Source of the DNA: JAYOEY01 sp038116945
Lineage (GTDB): Bacteria; Pseudomonadota; Alphaproteobacteria; MPNO01; UBA2964
Assembly (NCBI GenBank): GCA_038116945.1
Contig: JAYOEY010000017.1
Location: 10,868 to 74,867, forward strand
Length of the DNA stretch: 64,000 bases
Direction of reading: 5' to 3'
Part shown: one piece after another, positions 43,672-53,287 of the stretch
How the letters are laid out: each line of letters starts with the position of its first letter
Position numbering within the stretch: position 1 is the first letter of the stretch
Position numbers and translations under genes: made by a program
Notes under the pieces: model-generated
Database searches by the model: none
The model's input: the letters and a program-made list of their open reading frames with translations, nothing else
What the model was told of the DNA's origin: nothing

Positions 43672-44529
43672 ATGGCCATTTCCGTTGAACCGCTCGATGC
43701 GGCCCTCGGCGCACGCATAACCGGTATCGATTTGGGCGAACCGGTCGACAAGGATGCGTTCGATATCATTCACCGCGCGTGGCTCGACCATCAGGTGCTG
43801 GTGTTCCCCGGGCAGGACCTGACCGAAGACGATCAGATTCGCTTCAGCCGGATGTGGGGCGACCTTCCCGTGCGCGACCGGTACGACACGCGGAATGAAC
43901 GACAAACGCGGGACAAGTCAATCATGCTGGTGAGCAACATCCGGGAAAACGGACAGCCGATCGGCTCTCTGCCAGATGGTGAGATGATGTTTCATTCCGA
44001 TGGCGCCTATGATGCTGCGCCTTATCGCTACACGCTGCTCTACGCCGTCGAGCTGCCGTCAACCGGCGGAAATACGCTGTTTGCCGACATGTATGGCGCG
44101 TATGACACGTTGCCGGCCGATCTGAAGAAGCGGCTGGCCGGATGCCACGCGAAACACGGCTATTACGGCGGTACGGTGCAGAAGGACCAGCCGGTCGGTC
44201 CCTATTCCGGCGACGCCATCCACCCCCTGTTCGTCAAACATGAGGAGACCGGCCGAACGGCGATCTACATTAGCCGTCTGATCACCACGCGGATCATGGA
44301 GCTGGACGAGGCGGAAAGCGACGAGATTCTGGAGGCCCTGTTCGATCACTGCGAGCAGCGATCGCTGATTTACGAACATGTCTGGTCGCTCGGCGATTTC
44401 GTGATGTGGGACAATCGCTGCCTTAACCACGCGCGCACCGATTTTCCCGAAACCGACCGTCGGCTTTTGCGTCGAACCGTGGTCCAGGGCGTCCCACCCG
44501 AAGCGGCAATCGTGGCAGAAGCCGCCTGA
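43672..44529 (+). CDS. TauD/TfdA-family dioxygenase, tandem copy 1
   Basis: 285-aa Fe(II)/2-oxoglutarate dioxygenase. Iron ligands are His108 and Asp110 (MFHSDGAYD) and His253 (LNHARTDF), with 2-oxoglutarate Arg in DRRLLRRTVV. It is the first of three closely similar consecutive genes; its TGA shares one base with the next ATG (TGATG). The three enzymes differ mainly at residues 66-82, a loop near the active site, suggesting related but distinct substrates. Sulfonates, phenoxyacids or hydroxylated carboxylates are typical for the family. Confidence 0.92.
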   Translation: MAISVEPLDAALGARITGIDLGEPVDKDAFDIIHRAWLDHQVLVFPGQDLTEDDQIRFSRMWGDLPVRDRYDTRNERQTRDKSIMLVSNIRENGQPIGSLPDGEMMFHSDGAYDAAPYRYTLLYAVELPSTGGNTLFADMYGAYDTLPADLKKRLAGCHAKHGYYGGTVQKDQPVGPYSGDAIHPLFVKHEETGRTAIYISRLITTRIMELDEAESDEILEALFDHCEQRSLIYEHVWSLGDFVMWDNRCLNHARTDFPETDRRLLRRTVVQGVPPEAAIVAEAA

Positions 44530-45395
44530 TGGTTACGGTCACGCCGATAGACGCACCGCTTGGCGCGCGGGTCACCGGCGTGGATCTGGGGACCTGTCTG
44601 ACGGATGCCGAGTACGATGCGATCCATCGCGCGTGGCTGGAGTTTCTGGTTCTGGTGTTTCCCGGCCAGAAAATGACCGAAGAAGACCAGATCCGGTTTA
44701 CACGTCACTGGGGCGCCATGCCCGAACGACGGCGATATGCAGGCCGGCGCGAGGCCGACCGGCGGTCACACGAATCGATCATGCTTGTCAGCAATGTCCG
44801 TGAAAACGGCCAGCCGATCGGGTCCCTGCCGGACGGCGAAATGATGTTTCACTCAGACGGGTCCTATGACCAGGACCCGTATCGTTACACGATGCTGTAT
44901 GCCATCGAGGTTCCGTCGCATGGCGGCGATACCCTGTTTTCCAACCAGTACCGTGCCTGGGAGACGTTGCCCGACGATCTCAGGAGCAGAATCGCCAATG
45001 CGAAGGCGCGGCACGGGTATTATGCCGGGCGTCACGTCACCCCCGAAATCAAGGCGACGCTGGGCGTGGGCGACGAGCCCGACTCGTTCGTTCATCCGCT
45101 GGTCACCGCCCATGAGGAAACCGGCCGGCCGGTGCTGTATGCCAGCAGGCTGCTTACCCAGTGCCTCGAGAACGTCGACGATGGCGATACCCTGCTCGAC
45201 GAAATTCTGGATCACACCGAGCGCGGGGATTTCGTCTACGCGCATCGCTGGAAGCCGGACGATTTCGTGATCTGGGACAACCGGTGCGTCAATCATGCCC
45301 GGACCGATTTTCCGTCCGGCGAACGCAGATTGCTGCGCCGCACGACGGTTCAGGGCGTTCGGCCCGAACCGGCTTTTTCCAGGGAGGCTGCCTGA
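44529..45395 (+). CDS. TauD/TfdA-family dioxygenase, tandem copy 2
   Basis: 288-aa paralogue with the same ligands: His108, Asp110 (MFHSDGSYD) and the distal His in VNHARTDF. Its middle region differs from the neighbours (ARHGYYAGRHVTPEIKATLG), replacing the KDQP/KDKP segment that the other two share, so its substrate pocket is probably different. The ATG overlaps the previous stop by one base, and its own stop overlaps the next ATG likewise. No independent ribosome-binding site is needed. Confidence 0.92.
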   Translation: MVTVTPIDAPLGARVTGVDLGTCLTDAEYDAIHRAWLEFLVLVFPGQKMTEEDQIRFTRHWGAMPERRRYAGRREADRRSHESIMLVSNVRENGQPIGSLPDGEMMFHSDGSYDQDPYRYTMLYAIEVPSHGGDTLFSNQYRAWETLPDDLRSRIANAKARHGYYAGRHVTPEIKATLGVGDEPDSFVHPLVTAHEETGRPVLYASRLLTQCLENVDDGDTLLDEILDHTERGDFVYAHRWKPDDFVIWDNRCVNHARTDFPSGERRLLRRTTVQGVRPEPAFSREAA

Positions 45396-46249
45396 TGGTT
45401 ACGGTTACGTCGATCGACGCATCGCTCGGTGCGCGCATTTCCGACATCGACCTTTCGGAACCGATGAGCGATGCGGCTTTCGAGGAAATCCGCAATGCCT
45501 GGCTCGACCGGCAGGTTCTGGTGTTTCCCGGACAGGCCCTGTCGGAAGAAGATCAGCTTCGCTTTACCCGCAGGTTCGGCGAGCCCGGCGGGCGCAACCG
45601 TCATGTGCCGACCGCGGAAGGCACCCGCGTGTCGCATCCCGGCATCATGCTGATTTCGAATATCCGCGAGGACGGCAAGCCGATCGGATCCTTGCCCGAC
45701 GGCGAGATGATGTTCCATTCCGACGGGGCATATGCCGAGCGTCCGTTCCGCTACACGCTGCTGTATGCGCTTGAAATTCCTTCCGCCGGCGGCAATACGA
45801 TCTTCGCCGATCTTTATGCCGCCTGCGAAGCCCTGCCCGCGGCGCTGAAAAAAACGCTCGCCGGCTGTCACGCCGAACATGTCTATTACGCCGGCACTGT
45901 GCAGAAGGACAAACCGTCCGAGTCGCTGACCGGGTCGCGCGTTCATCCTCTCTTTGTGCGGCACGAAGAGACCGGCCGCACGGTCCTTTTCGTGAGCCGT
46001 CTTCTGACCGTCCGCATTCCCGAACTGCCCGAGGACGAAAGCGCTGCCGTCCTCGAGGAACTTTTCGACCATACCGAAAGGCGCGAGTTCCTGTATGAAC
46101 ATGTCTGGACGCCCGGCGATTTCGTGATGTGGGACAATCGCTGCGTCAATCATGCGCGGACCGATTTTTCCGAAGGCGAGCGCCGTCTCTTGCGGCGCAC
46201 GACTGTCCTCGGCGTGCATCAGCAGGCCGCGGAGCTCGACGCCGCATGA
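45395..46249 (+). CDS. TauD/TfdA-family dioxygenase, tandem copy 3
   Basis: 284-aa paralogue with His108, Asp110 (MFHSDGAYA) and the distal His in VNHARTDF. The start MVTVTSIDASLGARI parallels copy 2 while the middle (HAEHVYYAGTVQKDKPSES) resembles copy 1. AGGGAGG lies about 12 bases before its ATG. The stop overlaps the following gene by 4 bases (ATGA), so the three dioxygenases and the next protein form one coupled unit. Confidence 0.92.
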   Translation: MVTVTSIDASLGARISDIDLSEPMSDAAFEEIRNAWLDRQVLVFPGQALSEEDQLRFTRRFGEPGGRNRHVPTAEGTRVSHPGIMLISNIREDGKPIGSLPDGEMMFHSDGAYAERPFRYTLLYALEIPSAGGNTIFADLYAACEALPAALKKTLAGCHAEHVYYAGTVQKDKPSESLTGSRVHPLFVRHEETGRTVLFVSRLLTVRIPELPEDESAAVLEELFDHTERREFLYEHVWTPGDFVMWDNRCVNHARTDFSEGERRLLRRTTVLGVHQQAAELDAA

Positions 46250-47250
46250 CAGATCTTCAGCTTCATATCGCGAGCGGTCCCTACGACCGGATCGAGGCGC
46301 TGCGCTATGGTTCGGTCAAGCCCGACGGCATTACGGTCGAGTACGAGACCCGAATACCGGTTCATTCGATCTTTGTGGACATGGCGGAACGCGAGGCGTT
46401 CGACGTCTCCGAAATGTCGCTGTCTCTCTATACGACCAAACGAAGCCGGGCGCTGGCCGGGGGCGATCCGTTCCCGTTCGTCGCCATTCCGGTCTTTCCG
46501 TCGCGGGTGTTCCGGCACGGCAATTTCTTCGTCAACCGGAAGTCGGGGATCGAGACGCCGAAGGATCTCGAAGGAAAGCGCGTCGGCATTCAGGAATACC
46601 GGCAGACCGCGGGCGTCTGGATGCGCGGCATATTACGCGACGAGTACGGCGTGGATACGGATGCGATCCGGTGGGTCGAAGGGGGCGTTGACGTGCCGCG
46701 CAAGCCGACCGCGTCGGACGTCATGCCGGACCGGGACGTCAGGCTGTCCGCGCTCGAACGGTTCGATACGCTGGCGGATGCCCTCGAAGGCGGCGAGATT
46801 GACGCGATCATGGCGGCGCGTCAGCCGCGGACCTATCGCACCTGCGACGATATCGAACGGCTTTTTCCGAATTTCCGCGAAGCCGAGCAGGACTGGTTCC
46901 GGCGCACCGGGATCTTTCCGATCATGCATACCGTCGTCATGCGCGAGGCGCTATACCGCGAAAACCCGTGGATCGCGCAGAGCCTGTTCGACGCATTCGA
47001 GGCTTCCAAGGAGAAGGCGCGCGAGCAGATGCGCTATACCGGCGCGATGATGTACATGACTCCCTGGCTGGCCGACGACGTCGAAGAGATGGACCGCGTG
47101 TTCGGCGGAGACCCGTGGCCGTACGGGCTCGAGCCCAACCGCGCCCATCTCGAGACGTTCGTAAGGCATCTGGTGACGGAGGATTTTCTTTCCGCGCCCG
47201 CGCCGCTGGATGATTTGTACGCGACCGTCGATCAGGGCGGTATCGCGTAA
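46246..47250 (+). CDS. 4,5-dihydroxyphthalate decarboxylase-like protein (solute-binding fold, no signal peptide)
   Basis: 334-aa protein of the family annotated after the phthalate-pathway decarboxylase Pht5. It has the conserved GPYDRIEALRYGSVKPDGI start, AIPVFPSRVFRHGNFF (about residue 82), GIQEYRQTAGVWMRG (about 115) and RRTGIFPIMHTVV (about 220). The fold resembles periplasmic NMT1/ABC solute-binding proteins, yet there is no signal peptide, so it is cytoplasmic, either an enzyme or a binding protein. Coupling to three TauD dioxygenases suggests it acts on or binds their product or substrate. Confidence 0.85.
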   Translation: MTDLQLHIASGPYDRIEALRYGSVKPDGITVEYETRIPVHSIFVDMAEREAFDVSEMSLSLYTTKRSRALAGGDPFPFVAIPVFPSRVFRHGNFFVNRKSGIETPKDLEGKRVGIQEYRQTAGVWMRGILRDEYGVDTDAIRWVEGGVDVPRKPTASDVMPDRDVRLSALERFDTLADALEGGEIDAIMAARQPRTYRTCDDIERLFPNFREAEQDWFRRTGIFPIMHTVVMREALYRENPWIAQSLFDAFEASKEKAREQMRYTGAMMYMTPWLADDVEEMDRVFGGDPWPYGLEPNRAHLETFVRHLVTEDFLSAPAPLDDLYATVDQGGIA

Positions 47251-47305
47251 CGCCGAACCGGCCTGCGGTTCCGCCGGGCAAGGTTCCGTCCAGGCGGACT
47301 ACGCG

Positions 47306-49171
47306 CTAGACAATCGCGGATTCGGGATAATGGATCGTAACGGCCGTGCCCTCGCCGAGCTGGCTGACGATTTCCATACGGGCGCCCTGGAGCTCCGCCA
47401 TGGTTTTGGACAGATAAAGACCCAGGCCCGACCCGTCATGGGACCTCTGCATGGCGTTTTCGACCTGCTTGAAGGGCTGGACGACGAGTTCGAGATGTTG
47501 CGGAGCGATGCCGATTCCCGTGTCGGACACCTCCAGCGCCGCGCCGCCTTCGGATTTGCGGATCGCCGAAACGGTGACCTTTCCGCCTGCCGGGGTAAAT
47601 TTGAACGCATTGGACAGAAGATTGATGAGAATCTGGCGTGTCATACGCCGGTCGAGCCGCAAGAGCGGAAAATTCTCCGGAACGTTGTAATCCACGGAAA
47701 TTTCGCCGCGCACCGCGCGGTCCTCCGTCATCGTCATGCAGGACTCGATGATCGGTAAAATCTCCACGTCCTCCATTTCCGGTTTCATGGCGCCGGCTTC
47801 GATTCTGGAAACGTCCAGCACGTTGTTGATCAGGTCCAGAAGATGCTGTCCCGATACCCTGATGTCCCTGGAATATTCAAGATAGCGGTCCGATCCAAGC
47901 GGGCCATAGGTCTCGCGTTCGAGAATTTCCGAGAAACCCAGAATGGCATTCAGCGGCGTTCGAAGCTCGTGACTCATATTGGCGAGGAATTCGGATTTGG
48001 CGAGGTTGGCGGCCTCCGCCTGATGCGTCGCCAGGCGGAGCCCTTCGTCCCTCGATCGCAGCTCTTCCATCATGTGATCGAAACTTTTCGCCAGGTTTCT
48101 CATTTCGATCGGACTGTATTTCGGCAGCTGGCCGACCCGGGTATCCAGCTTGCCAGCCGCCACCGCGCCCGCCGCCCGTTCTACGGCGATGATCGGTTCC
48201 GTCATGTATTTGGTAAGCCACCAGCCGATGACCGAAGCAATCAGGATTCCGGAAATCGTGATGGCGATGGCGATGTTTCTGGTGTCGCTGGCCCGCAACT
48301 GCAGTTCCGACATGGGTTGCGGCACCATCACGCCCCACCCGGTTTCAGGGACGCTGGTATGGCCTGCTATCATGTCGGCCTTCATCGGCGGCGAGTAAAA
48401 GGTCGCGACGCCGGTAATTCCCTGCATCATCTTGCGTACGACCGACAGGCGCGAGGCGTCTTTGAAACTCTTTTCCCAGTCCCGGTTCGGGTGGGCGAGA
48501 ACGACGCCTTTCGAATCGACTATCATCGAATGGCCGCGCTTGCCGAAGGCGACCGACCGCTGAATGGCCCGTATGTAATCGAGCCCCAGCGTTCCCAGGG
48601 CGAATTCCCGCGGACCGGTTTGTTGCAGCAGGTACATCCGGGGCACGTCGCCGTCCCGGATGATGTCGGTGATCACGACATCGCCGCCTGCCGCCTTGGC
48701 GATGTCCCGAAGCCGAATCATGGTCGAATCGTTGATTGCAGCGGTCTGATCCTCCGAAAAATCGTGCGGCCAGAACAGAAATACCTGCGGTTTGCCCGAA
48801 CCGTCGATGATGCATGCATGCTGGAAGCCCAGCGTTCTCAACAAGCTCTCCATGTGATCCGGCGGGACCCCGGCGACGGACTGGTTGACGGCTGTGCGAA
48901 AGGCTTCCCTGACGTCGGCGGCGTATCGACTGAGCGCCGCGCTGAGATTCTGGGCGATCAGCAAATGTTTTTCGGAAACGGACGCGATTTCCTTTTCCAA
49001 TGCCGATCGCTGGACCCAGGCGTCGAGAATCAGAACAGGAACGGCGGAAATCAGGATCAGCGCGGCGAACTGGAAAAGCCTCAGCCGCAGGACCGGACGC
49101 CAGCGAATGACGCCGCGGCGCTTGTCTGCCCCGTCCACGCTGTCGGCAAGAGGTTTGGTACTGTTCGCCAT
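47306..49171 (-). CDS. sensor histidine kinase (dCache-HAMP-HisKA-HATPase)
   Basis: 621-aa membrane kinase. One helix near residue 30 (LRLFQFAALILISAVPVLIL), a periplasmic sensing domain of about 240 residues of dCache type, a second helix (about 290-312), HAMP, then HisKA with the phosphorylated His in NMSHELRTPLNAI (about residue 395) and an ATPase with N box (NLLSNAFKFTP), DTGIGI and GSGLGLYLS. Cache domains bind small acids or amines. No response regulator is adjacent, so its target is elsewhere. The ATG at 49171 is taken; a GTG at 49183 is possible. Confidence 0.92.
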   Translation of the reverse strand: MANSTKPLADSVDGADKRRGVIRWRPVLRLRLFQFAALILISAVPVLILDAWVQRSALEKEIASVSEKHLLIAQNLSAALSRYAADVREAFRTAVNQSVAGVPPDHMESLLRTLGFQHACIIDGSGKPQVFLFWPHDFSEDQTAAINDSTMIRLRDIAKAAGGDVVITDIIRDGDVPRMYLLQQTGPREFALGTLGLDYIRAIQRSVAFGKRGHSMIVDSKGVVLAHPNRDWEKSFKDASRLSVVRKMMQGITGVATFYSPPMKADMIAGHTSVPETGWGVMVPQPMSELQLRASDTRNIAIAITISGILIASVIGWWLTKYMTEPIIAVERAAGAVAAGKLDTRVGQLPKYSPIEMRNLAKSFDHMMEELRSRDEGLRLATHQAEAANLAKSEFLANMSHELRTPLNAILGFSEILERETYGPLGSDRYLEYSRDIRVSGQHLLDLINNVLDVSRIEAGAMKPEMEDVEILPIIESCMTMTEDRAVRGEISVDYNVPENFPLLRLDRRMTRQILINLLSNAFKFTPAGGKVTVSAIRKSEGGAALEVSDTGIGIAPQHLELVVQPFKQVENAMQRSHDGSGLGLYLSKTMAELQGARMEIVSQLGEGTAVTIHYPESAIV

Positions 49172-49348
49172 TCGAACCGACACCCTCTCATGGTTCCGGC
49201 TGGAGTTCTATGCGCTATGTCACACTCGATCCGGGTACGGGACGCTCCTGAATCACTCGAAAATTGACGCCTTTTCAGCCATCCATCGTTCCGACGGTAA
49301 GGGTCCTGTCAGTTGAAGCCTGCGTCGTTCGGCTCCGGAACGCGTAAA

Positions 49349-50077
49349 TCAGGCGGGGCCCGCGACGGACAGCCGGCCCGCGACGCCGTGCCGGTCGATC
49401 AGGCTTGCGACCAGCCCGTTCGCCTTGGATTCCTCCACGAACTCGCTGACGAACCGGGCTGCCGCATCGCGTCCCTTCGGAACGCCGATCGCCTGCTGCA
49501 CGGCCGTGAACTGGCCGTCGAGGATCCGGCTGCCGGGCAGGGTGGCCGCGACATCCACAAGCGCCGGCCTTAACCCGGCCAGCGCGTCGAGTTCTTCCGA
49601 AACGAACATATCGGACGCTCCGCCGACGCCCTTGCCGCGGACAAGCTCGGCATGTTTCAGGCTGCGCGCGAGGAACAGGTCGTAGGCGCTGCGCCCCGAC
49701 ACGGCGATCTGGATGCCTTTTGCATCCACATCCTCTATGCGCCTCAGCCGCGATCCCGCCGGGACGAGGTATGTCGCTTCGATCTCCACATAGGCGGCGG
49801 TAAAATCGATTTTCTCGGCGCGTACCGGTTCGGCGCCGATCAGCCCGATATCCCATACATTGCCGGGTGCCGCGTCGGCCACCTCGCCGGGGGACGCGAA
49901 CCGGATCAGCTCGACGCCGACCCCGATACGTTTCGCCAGCGCCCGCGCCATGTCGGGGGCGACGCCGTCGGGCTGGCCGTCGGCGGTCTCTCCCGTGATC
50001 AGGAGATTGTTCGCCATGTTGAGCCCGGCGCGGAGCGTGCCGGTCGGCGCGAGGATGTCGCGGATATCCCCGTTCAT
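49349..50077 (-). CDS. family-3 solute-binding-like protein without signal peptide
   Basis: 242-aa protein with the two-lobed amino-acid-binding fold (LRAGLNMANNLL, DGVAPDMARALAKRIGVG, ERIGV-like lobes, IQIAVSGRSAYDLFLAR). The first residues MNGDIRDIL are hydrophilic, so it is not exported by a Sec signal. No permease or ATPase is nearby. It starts 4 bp after the hydrolase gene and is co-transcribed with it. It may be a cytosolic binding protein or a cyclohexadienyl-dehydratase-like enzyme; unresolved. Confidence 0.8.
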   Translation of the reverse strand: MNGDIRDILAPTGTLRAGLNMANNLLITGETADGQPDGVAPDMARALAKRIGVGVELIRFASPGEVADAAPGNVWDIGLIGAEPVRAEKIDFTAAYVEIEATYLVPAGSRLRRIEDVDAKGIQIAVSGRSAYDLFLARSLKHAELVRGKGVGGASDMFVSEELDALAGLRPALVDVAATLPGSRILDGQFTAVQQAIGVPKGRDAAARFVSEFVEESKANGLVASLIDRHGVAGRLSVAGPA

Positions 50078-50081
50078 CGGA

Positions 50082-50948
50082 CTACCCGGCGACCGGGAAG
50101 AACTTGTCGAGCCAGGATTTGATGATTTCCCGCACGCGCGTGTTGTTTTCGGCGAACATGAAATGGTCGGTTTCCGCGAACAGATGCATGTCGGTCGGCT
50201 GGCCTGCCTTCCGGAACATGGCGACAGACTGCTCGGTGGGGGTCACCGAATCGTCCGACGAATGCAGCAGCAGCAGCGGGCGCGGCGAGATATCGCTCAC
50301 CACGTCCTCGGCGGTGAAATTATACATCGACTGGGCGACCTCCGACGGGAACTGTTCGACCGAATGCTGCGACAGATTGTTGCGAAGATGCTCGGGGATC
50401 GGCACGATGTCGTAGCGGTCGACCATCAGCGACTCGCCTGTGCGTTCGCGGTGACGGCGCCCTTCCTCCAGCATCCGGGTGAATTTCAGCCATCCCTCCT
50501 TGGTCGGGTGCTGGCCGCGGAACTTGCGTTCGCCGTGGCCCCAGCCGCCGGAAGAGACGACGCAGGCGATCCGCTTGTCGACGCCGCCGACATAGATCGC
50601 CACCGCCGCACCGAACGACGATCCGAGAACGCCGATCCGGTCGGGGTCGAGCTCGTCGCGCGTCTGGAGATAGGTCAGCGCCGCCTGGGTGGCCTCGACC
50701 TGCTCCTGGCAGATCACGCGGCCGAACTCGCCGTCGCTTTCGCCGCAGCCCGGCATGTCGAACCGGAACGCCGCATAGCCCCATTCGTTGAGCATCTTGA
50801 CCGGCCCGTGAACGTTGCCGGACTCCTTGTTGCTGCCGAATCCGTGCAGCACCATGATCGCCGGCAGTTTGCCGCTCGCGCCCTCGGGCGTGTGAAGAAC
50901 GCCCGACAGGGTCATGTCGCCATATTTGAACGTAATCTTGTCTTCCAT
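50082..50948 (-). CDS. alpha/beta hydrolase
   Basis: 288-aa serine hydrolase. The nucleophile elbow is GVLGSSFGAAVAI (Ser about residue 116), the acid Asp is in HSSDDSVTP (about 229) and the His in ETDHFMFA (about 262). The N-terminal MEDKITFKYGDMTLSGVLHTP matches the acyl-ester and dienelactone-type group. It acts in the cytoplasm on a small ester or related compound. The ATG at 50948 leads a short minus-strand pair with the solute-binding-like gene. Confidence 0.9.
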   Translation of the reverse strand: MEDKITFKYGDMTLSGVLHTPEGASGKLPAIMVLHGFGSNKESGNVHGPVKMLNEWGYAAFRFDMPGCGESDGEFGRVICQEQVEATQAALTYLQTRDELDPDRIGVLGSSFGAAVAIYVGGVDKRIACVVSSGGWGHGERKFRGQHPTKEGWLKFTRMLEEGRRHRERTGESLMVDRYDIVPIPEHLRNNLSQHSVEQFPSEVAQSMYNFTAEDVVSDISPRPLLLLHSSDDSVTPTEQSVAMFRKAGQPTDMHLFAETDHFMFAENNTRVREIIKSWLDKFFPVAG

Positions 50949-51087
50949 TTTTCCGGTTCCCTGAATGAAGCTTTGCCCCGTTTATAGGGGTGCGCCCGCT
51001 CACCGGCAACCGGCCCCGCTTCATGGCGCGCCTTTACGGAATCGCGCGCTCCCGGCAATATGCGCGCCGCTCGTAGAGGAGAATTTC

Positions 51088-52131
51088 ATGGCCGACAGCG
51101 TAACCGTACCGCACGAGGCGGCGCAGGAACTGATGATCCGGGTTTTCGAGGCGCTCGACGTACCGTCGGCGGATGCGCGCAAGGTGGCGGAAGGGCTGAT
51201 CTGGGCCGACCTCAGGGGTATCGACTCGCATGGCATGATCCGGCTGTCGTCCTATGTCCGGCGTCTCGACAACGGCGTCGTCAATCCAAGGCCGGACATC
51301 CGCGTCACCAGGGAAACGCCGGCCGTTGCCGTGGTGGACGCCGATTTCGCGCACGGCCAGATCGCGCTGTCCTTCGGCATGGAAAAGGCGATGGCGCTGG
51401 CAAAAAAGGCGGGCGTCGGCTGGGTCGTGGTGGGAAAATCCACCCATTCCGGCGCGGTCGGCTACTACACGCGGATGGCGGCGGAGGCCGGCATGATCGG
51501 GCTGCATATGGGGACGTCCCAGCCCAACATGGCCTATCACGGCGCGCGCGTCGGCGGGGTAGCGACCAGCCCGATTGCGATCAGCGTGCCGCGCGCCAAC
51601 GGCAGGACCATCTCGCTCGACATGGCGACCGCGATCGCCGGGGTCGGCAAGCTGATGCATCACAAGGCGACCAACACGCCACTGGGCGAAGGCTGGGCGC
51701 TGGATGAGGACGGCAACCCGACCACCGATCCGCAGAAGGCGGACCTGCCGACCTCGCTCGGCGGCCCCAAGGGCTCGGGCCTGTCGCTGATGTTCGAGCT
51801 GGTATCCGGCGTCATGGTCGGGCCGTCGACCCTGCTCAAATGGATTACCGGCACGGAACGCCGCCATCAGCAGGCCGCCGTGCTCGCCGCCGTCGATATC
51901 GCGCAGTTCATCGAGCTCGACGAATACGCGGCCGAGGCCGAACGGCTCGCCGAAGCGATCAAGGGCCTGCCCAAGGCCGACGGGGTCGACGAAATCCTGA
52001 TCCCCGGCGAACGGTCGGATGCGATTTACGCGCAGCGCCTGCGCGACGGGGTTACCGTGCCGCGGGCGACCTGGGACGATGTGGTGAAGGTGGCGGAGCG
52101 GTTCGGCGTGCCGGTGCCGGAAACGGCCTGA
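51088..52131 (+). CDS. Ldh2-family (malate/L-lactate/ureidoglycolate) dehydrogenase
   Basis: 347-aa NAD(P)-dependent dehydrogenase of the non-Rossmann LDH2/MDH2 fold. The family marks are DLRGIDSHGMIRL (catalytic His, about residue 47), KSTHSGAVGYY (about 118) and the NPI-like block ATSPIAISVPR. It oxidises a 2-hydroxy acid; malate, sulfolactate, lactate and ureidoglycolate enzymes all belong here, and none can be chosen by sequence. ATG at 51088 preceded by TAGAGGAG. Convergent with the MetE-like gene. Confidence 0.9.
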   Translation: MADSVTVPHEAAQELMIRVFEALDVPSADARKVAEGLIWADLRGIDSHGMIRLSSYVRRLDNGVVNPRPDIRVTRETPAVAVVDADFAHGQIALSFGMEKAMALAKKAGVGWVVVGKSTHSGAVGYYTRMAAEAGMIGLHMGTSQPNMAYHGARVGGVATSPIAISVPRANGRTISLDMATAIAGVGKLMHHKATNTPLGEGWALDEDGNPTTDPQKADLPTSLGGPKGSGLSLMFELVSGVMVGPSTLLKWITGTERRHQQAAVLAAVDIAQFIELDEYAAEAERLAEAIKGLPKADGVDEILIPGERSDAIYAQRLRDGVTVPRATWDDVVKVAERFGVPVPETA

Positions 52132-52134
52132 TCC

Positions 52135-53280
52135 CTAGCCCAGCCGTTCGCTTGCCAGGCGCGCGCCCTCGGCCAGCGCCTCGAACTTGGCCCGGATGAC
52201 CGTCGGGTGCACCTCGGTGTGATAGCAGGCCTGCGACGAAAATCCGCAATCGGCGCCCGCGATGACGTTCTCGCGCCCGACGCGTTCCGCGAACCGGACC
52301 AGCCGTTCGGCGATCAGCTCCGGATGCTCGACGATATTGCTGGCATGGGTGATGACGCCCGGGATGATCTTTCTGCCGTCGGGCAGATCGATGTCCTCCC
52401 ACACATGGTATTCGTGCTCGTGGCGCGGATTGCCTGCCTCGAACGAATAGGCGCCTGCGTCGATGCGCAGCATGAAGGGCGCGACGCGGGCCATCGGCGC
52501 CTCGTGAATGCGCGGTCCCTCATTGATGCCGTAACAGGTATGAAACCGGATTTTCTCCGGCGGAATGCCGCGCAGCGCGTGGTTGATCGCCTCAACGTAA
52601 AGGGTCGCGCGCCGGTCCATCGCCGCCTCGTCGAGCCCCGGCTCGACGAAGATGTCGGACAGGAACGGATCGTCGATCTGCAGCTGGAACCCGGCATCGA
52701 CGATCGCCAGGTATTCGGTGCGCAGCGCCTCGCCGGCGGCGTCGAAGAATTCTTCTTCCGTGGCGTAGTAATCGTTATGGCCGAGCCCGCTCGGCGCGAT
52801 GGAAGGCAGGAACGCGCCGTCGCGGGAAACCCCCTCAAGCGCCGCCCTGAGGTTCGCGATGTCGCGCGCGGCCGCCGCCTCGCCCCTGTATGCGATGGGA
52901 CCGGTGCAGAACATCGGCACCACCGGCGCCACCGCGCCGCCGGTCATCGCCCGGGCGAAATAGTCTTCGTAATATTCCGGGAAGGCGGCGCGTTCGGCGG
53001 CGAAGACCGGCCGCCCTTCTCCAGGGCGCGGCTCGAACCCGGTCAGCCGTTCCTGCACATAGGTGAAGAAGCCCGGTTTCGACATTTCGCCGTCGGTGAC
53101 GATGTCGATACCGCAGGCAGCCTGCATGGCGACCGTTTCGCTGACCGCGGCGGAGAGCGCCTTTTCGTAATCGGCCTCGTCAATCGGCTCGCCCGCGAGC
53201 CGGGCCTTCATGGCGTCGAGCAGCGCCACGGGACGCGGCAGCGAGCCGACATGGGTGGTGAGGATATTGTTGCCGCTCAT
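52135..53280 (-). CDS. cobalamin-independent methionine synthase II-like protein (MetE C-terminal type)
   Basis: 381-aa TIM-barrel protein like the catalytic half of MetE. It has THVGSLPRP at residue 8, an HTCYG segment (about 265) and ADCGFSSQ (about 345) that supply the His and Cys zinc ligands. The N-terminal half of MetE is missing, which is normal for this group. Such proteins in catabolic clusters often act as methyl-transfer or demethylating enzymes rather than in methionine synthesis. The ATG at 53280 is 7 bp after the phosphatase-family gene, so they share a transcript. Confidence 0.9.
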   Translation of the reverse strand: MSGNNILTTHVGSLPRPVALLDAMKARLAGEPIDEADYEKALSAAVSETVAMQAACGIDIVTDGEMSKPGFFTYVQERLTGFEPRPGEGRPVFAAERAAFPEYYEDYFARAMTGGAVAPVVPMFCTGPIAYRGEAAAARDIANLRAALEGVSRDGAFLPSIAPSGLGHNDYYATEEEFFDAAGEALRTEYLAIVDAGFQLQIDDPFLSDIFVEPGLDEAAMDRRATLYVEAINHALRGIPPEKIRFHTCYGINEGPRIHEAPMARVAPFMLRIDAGAYSFEAGNPRHEHEYHVWEDIDLPDGRKIIPGVITHASNIVEHPELIAERLVRFAERVGRENVIAGADCGFSSQACYHTEVHPTVIRAKFEALAEGARLASERLG

Positions 53281-53287
53281 GGTCGTT

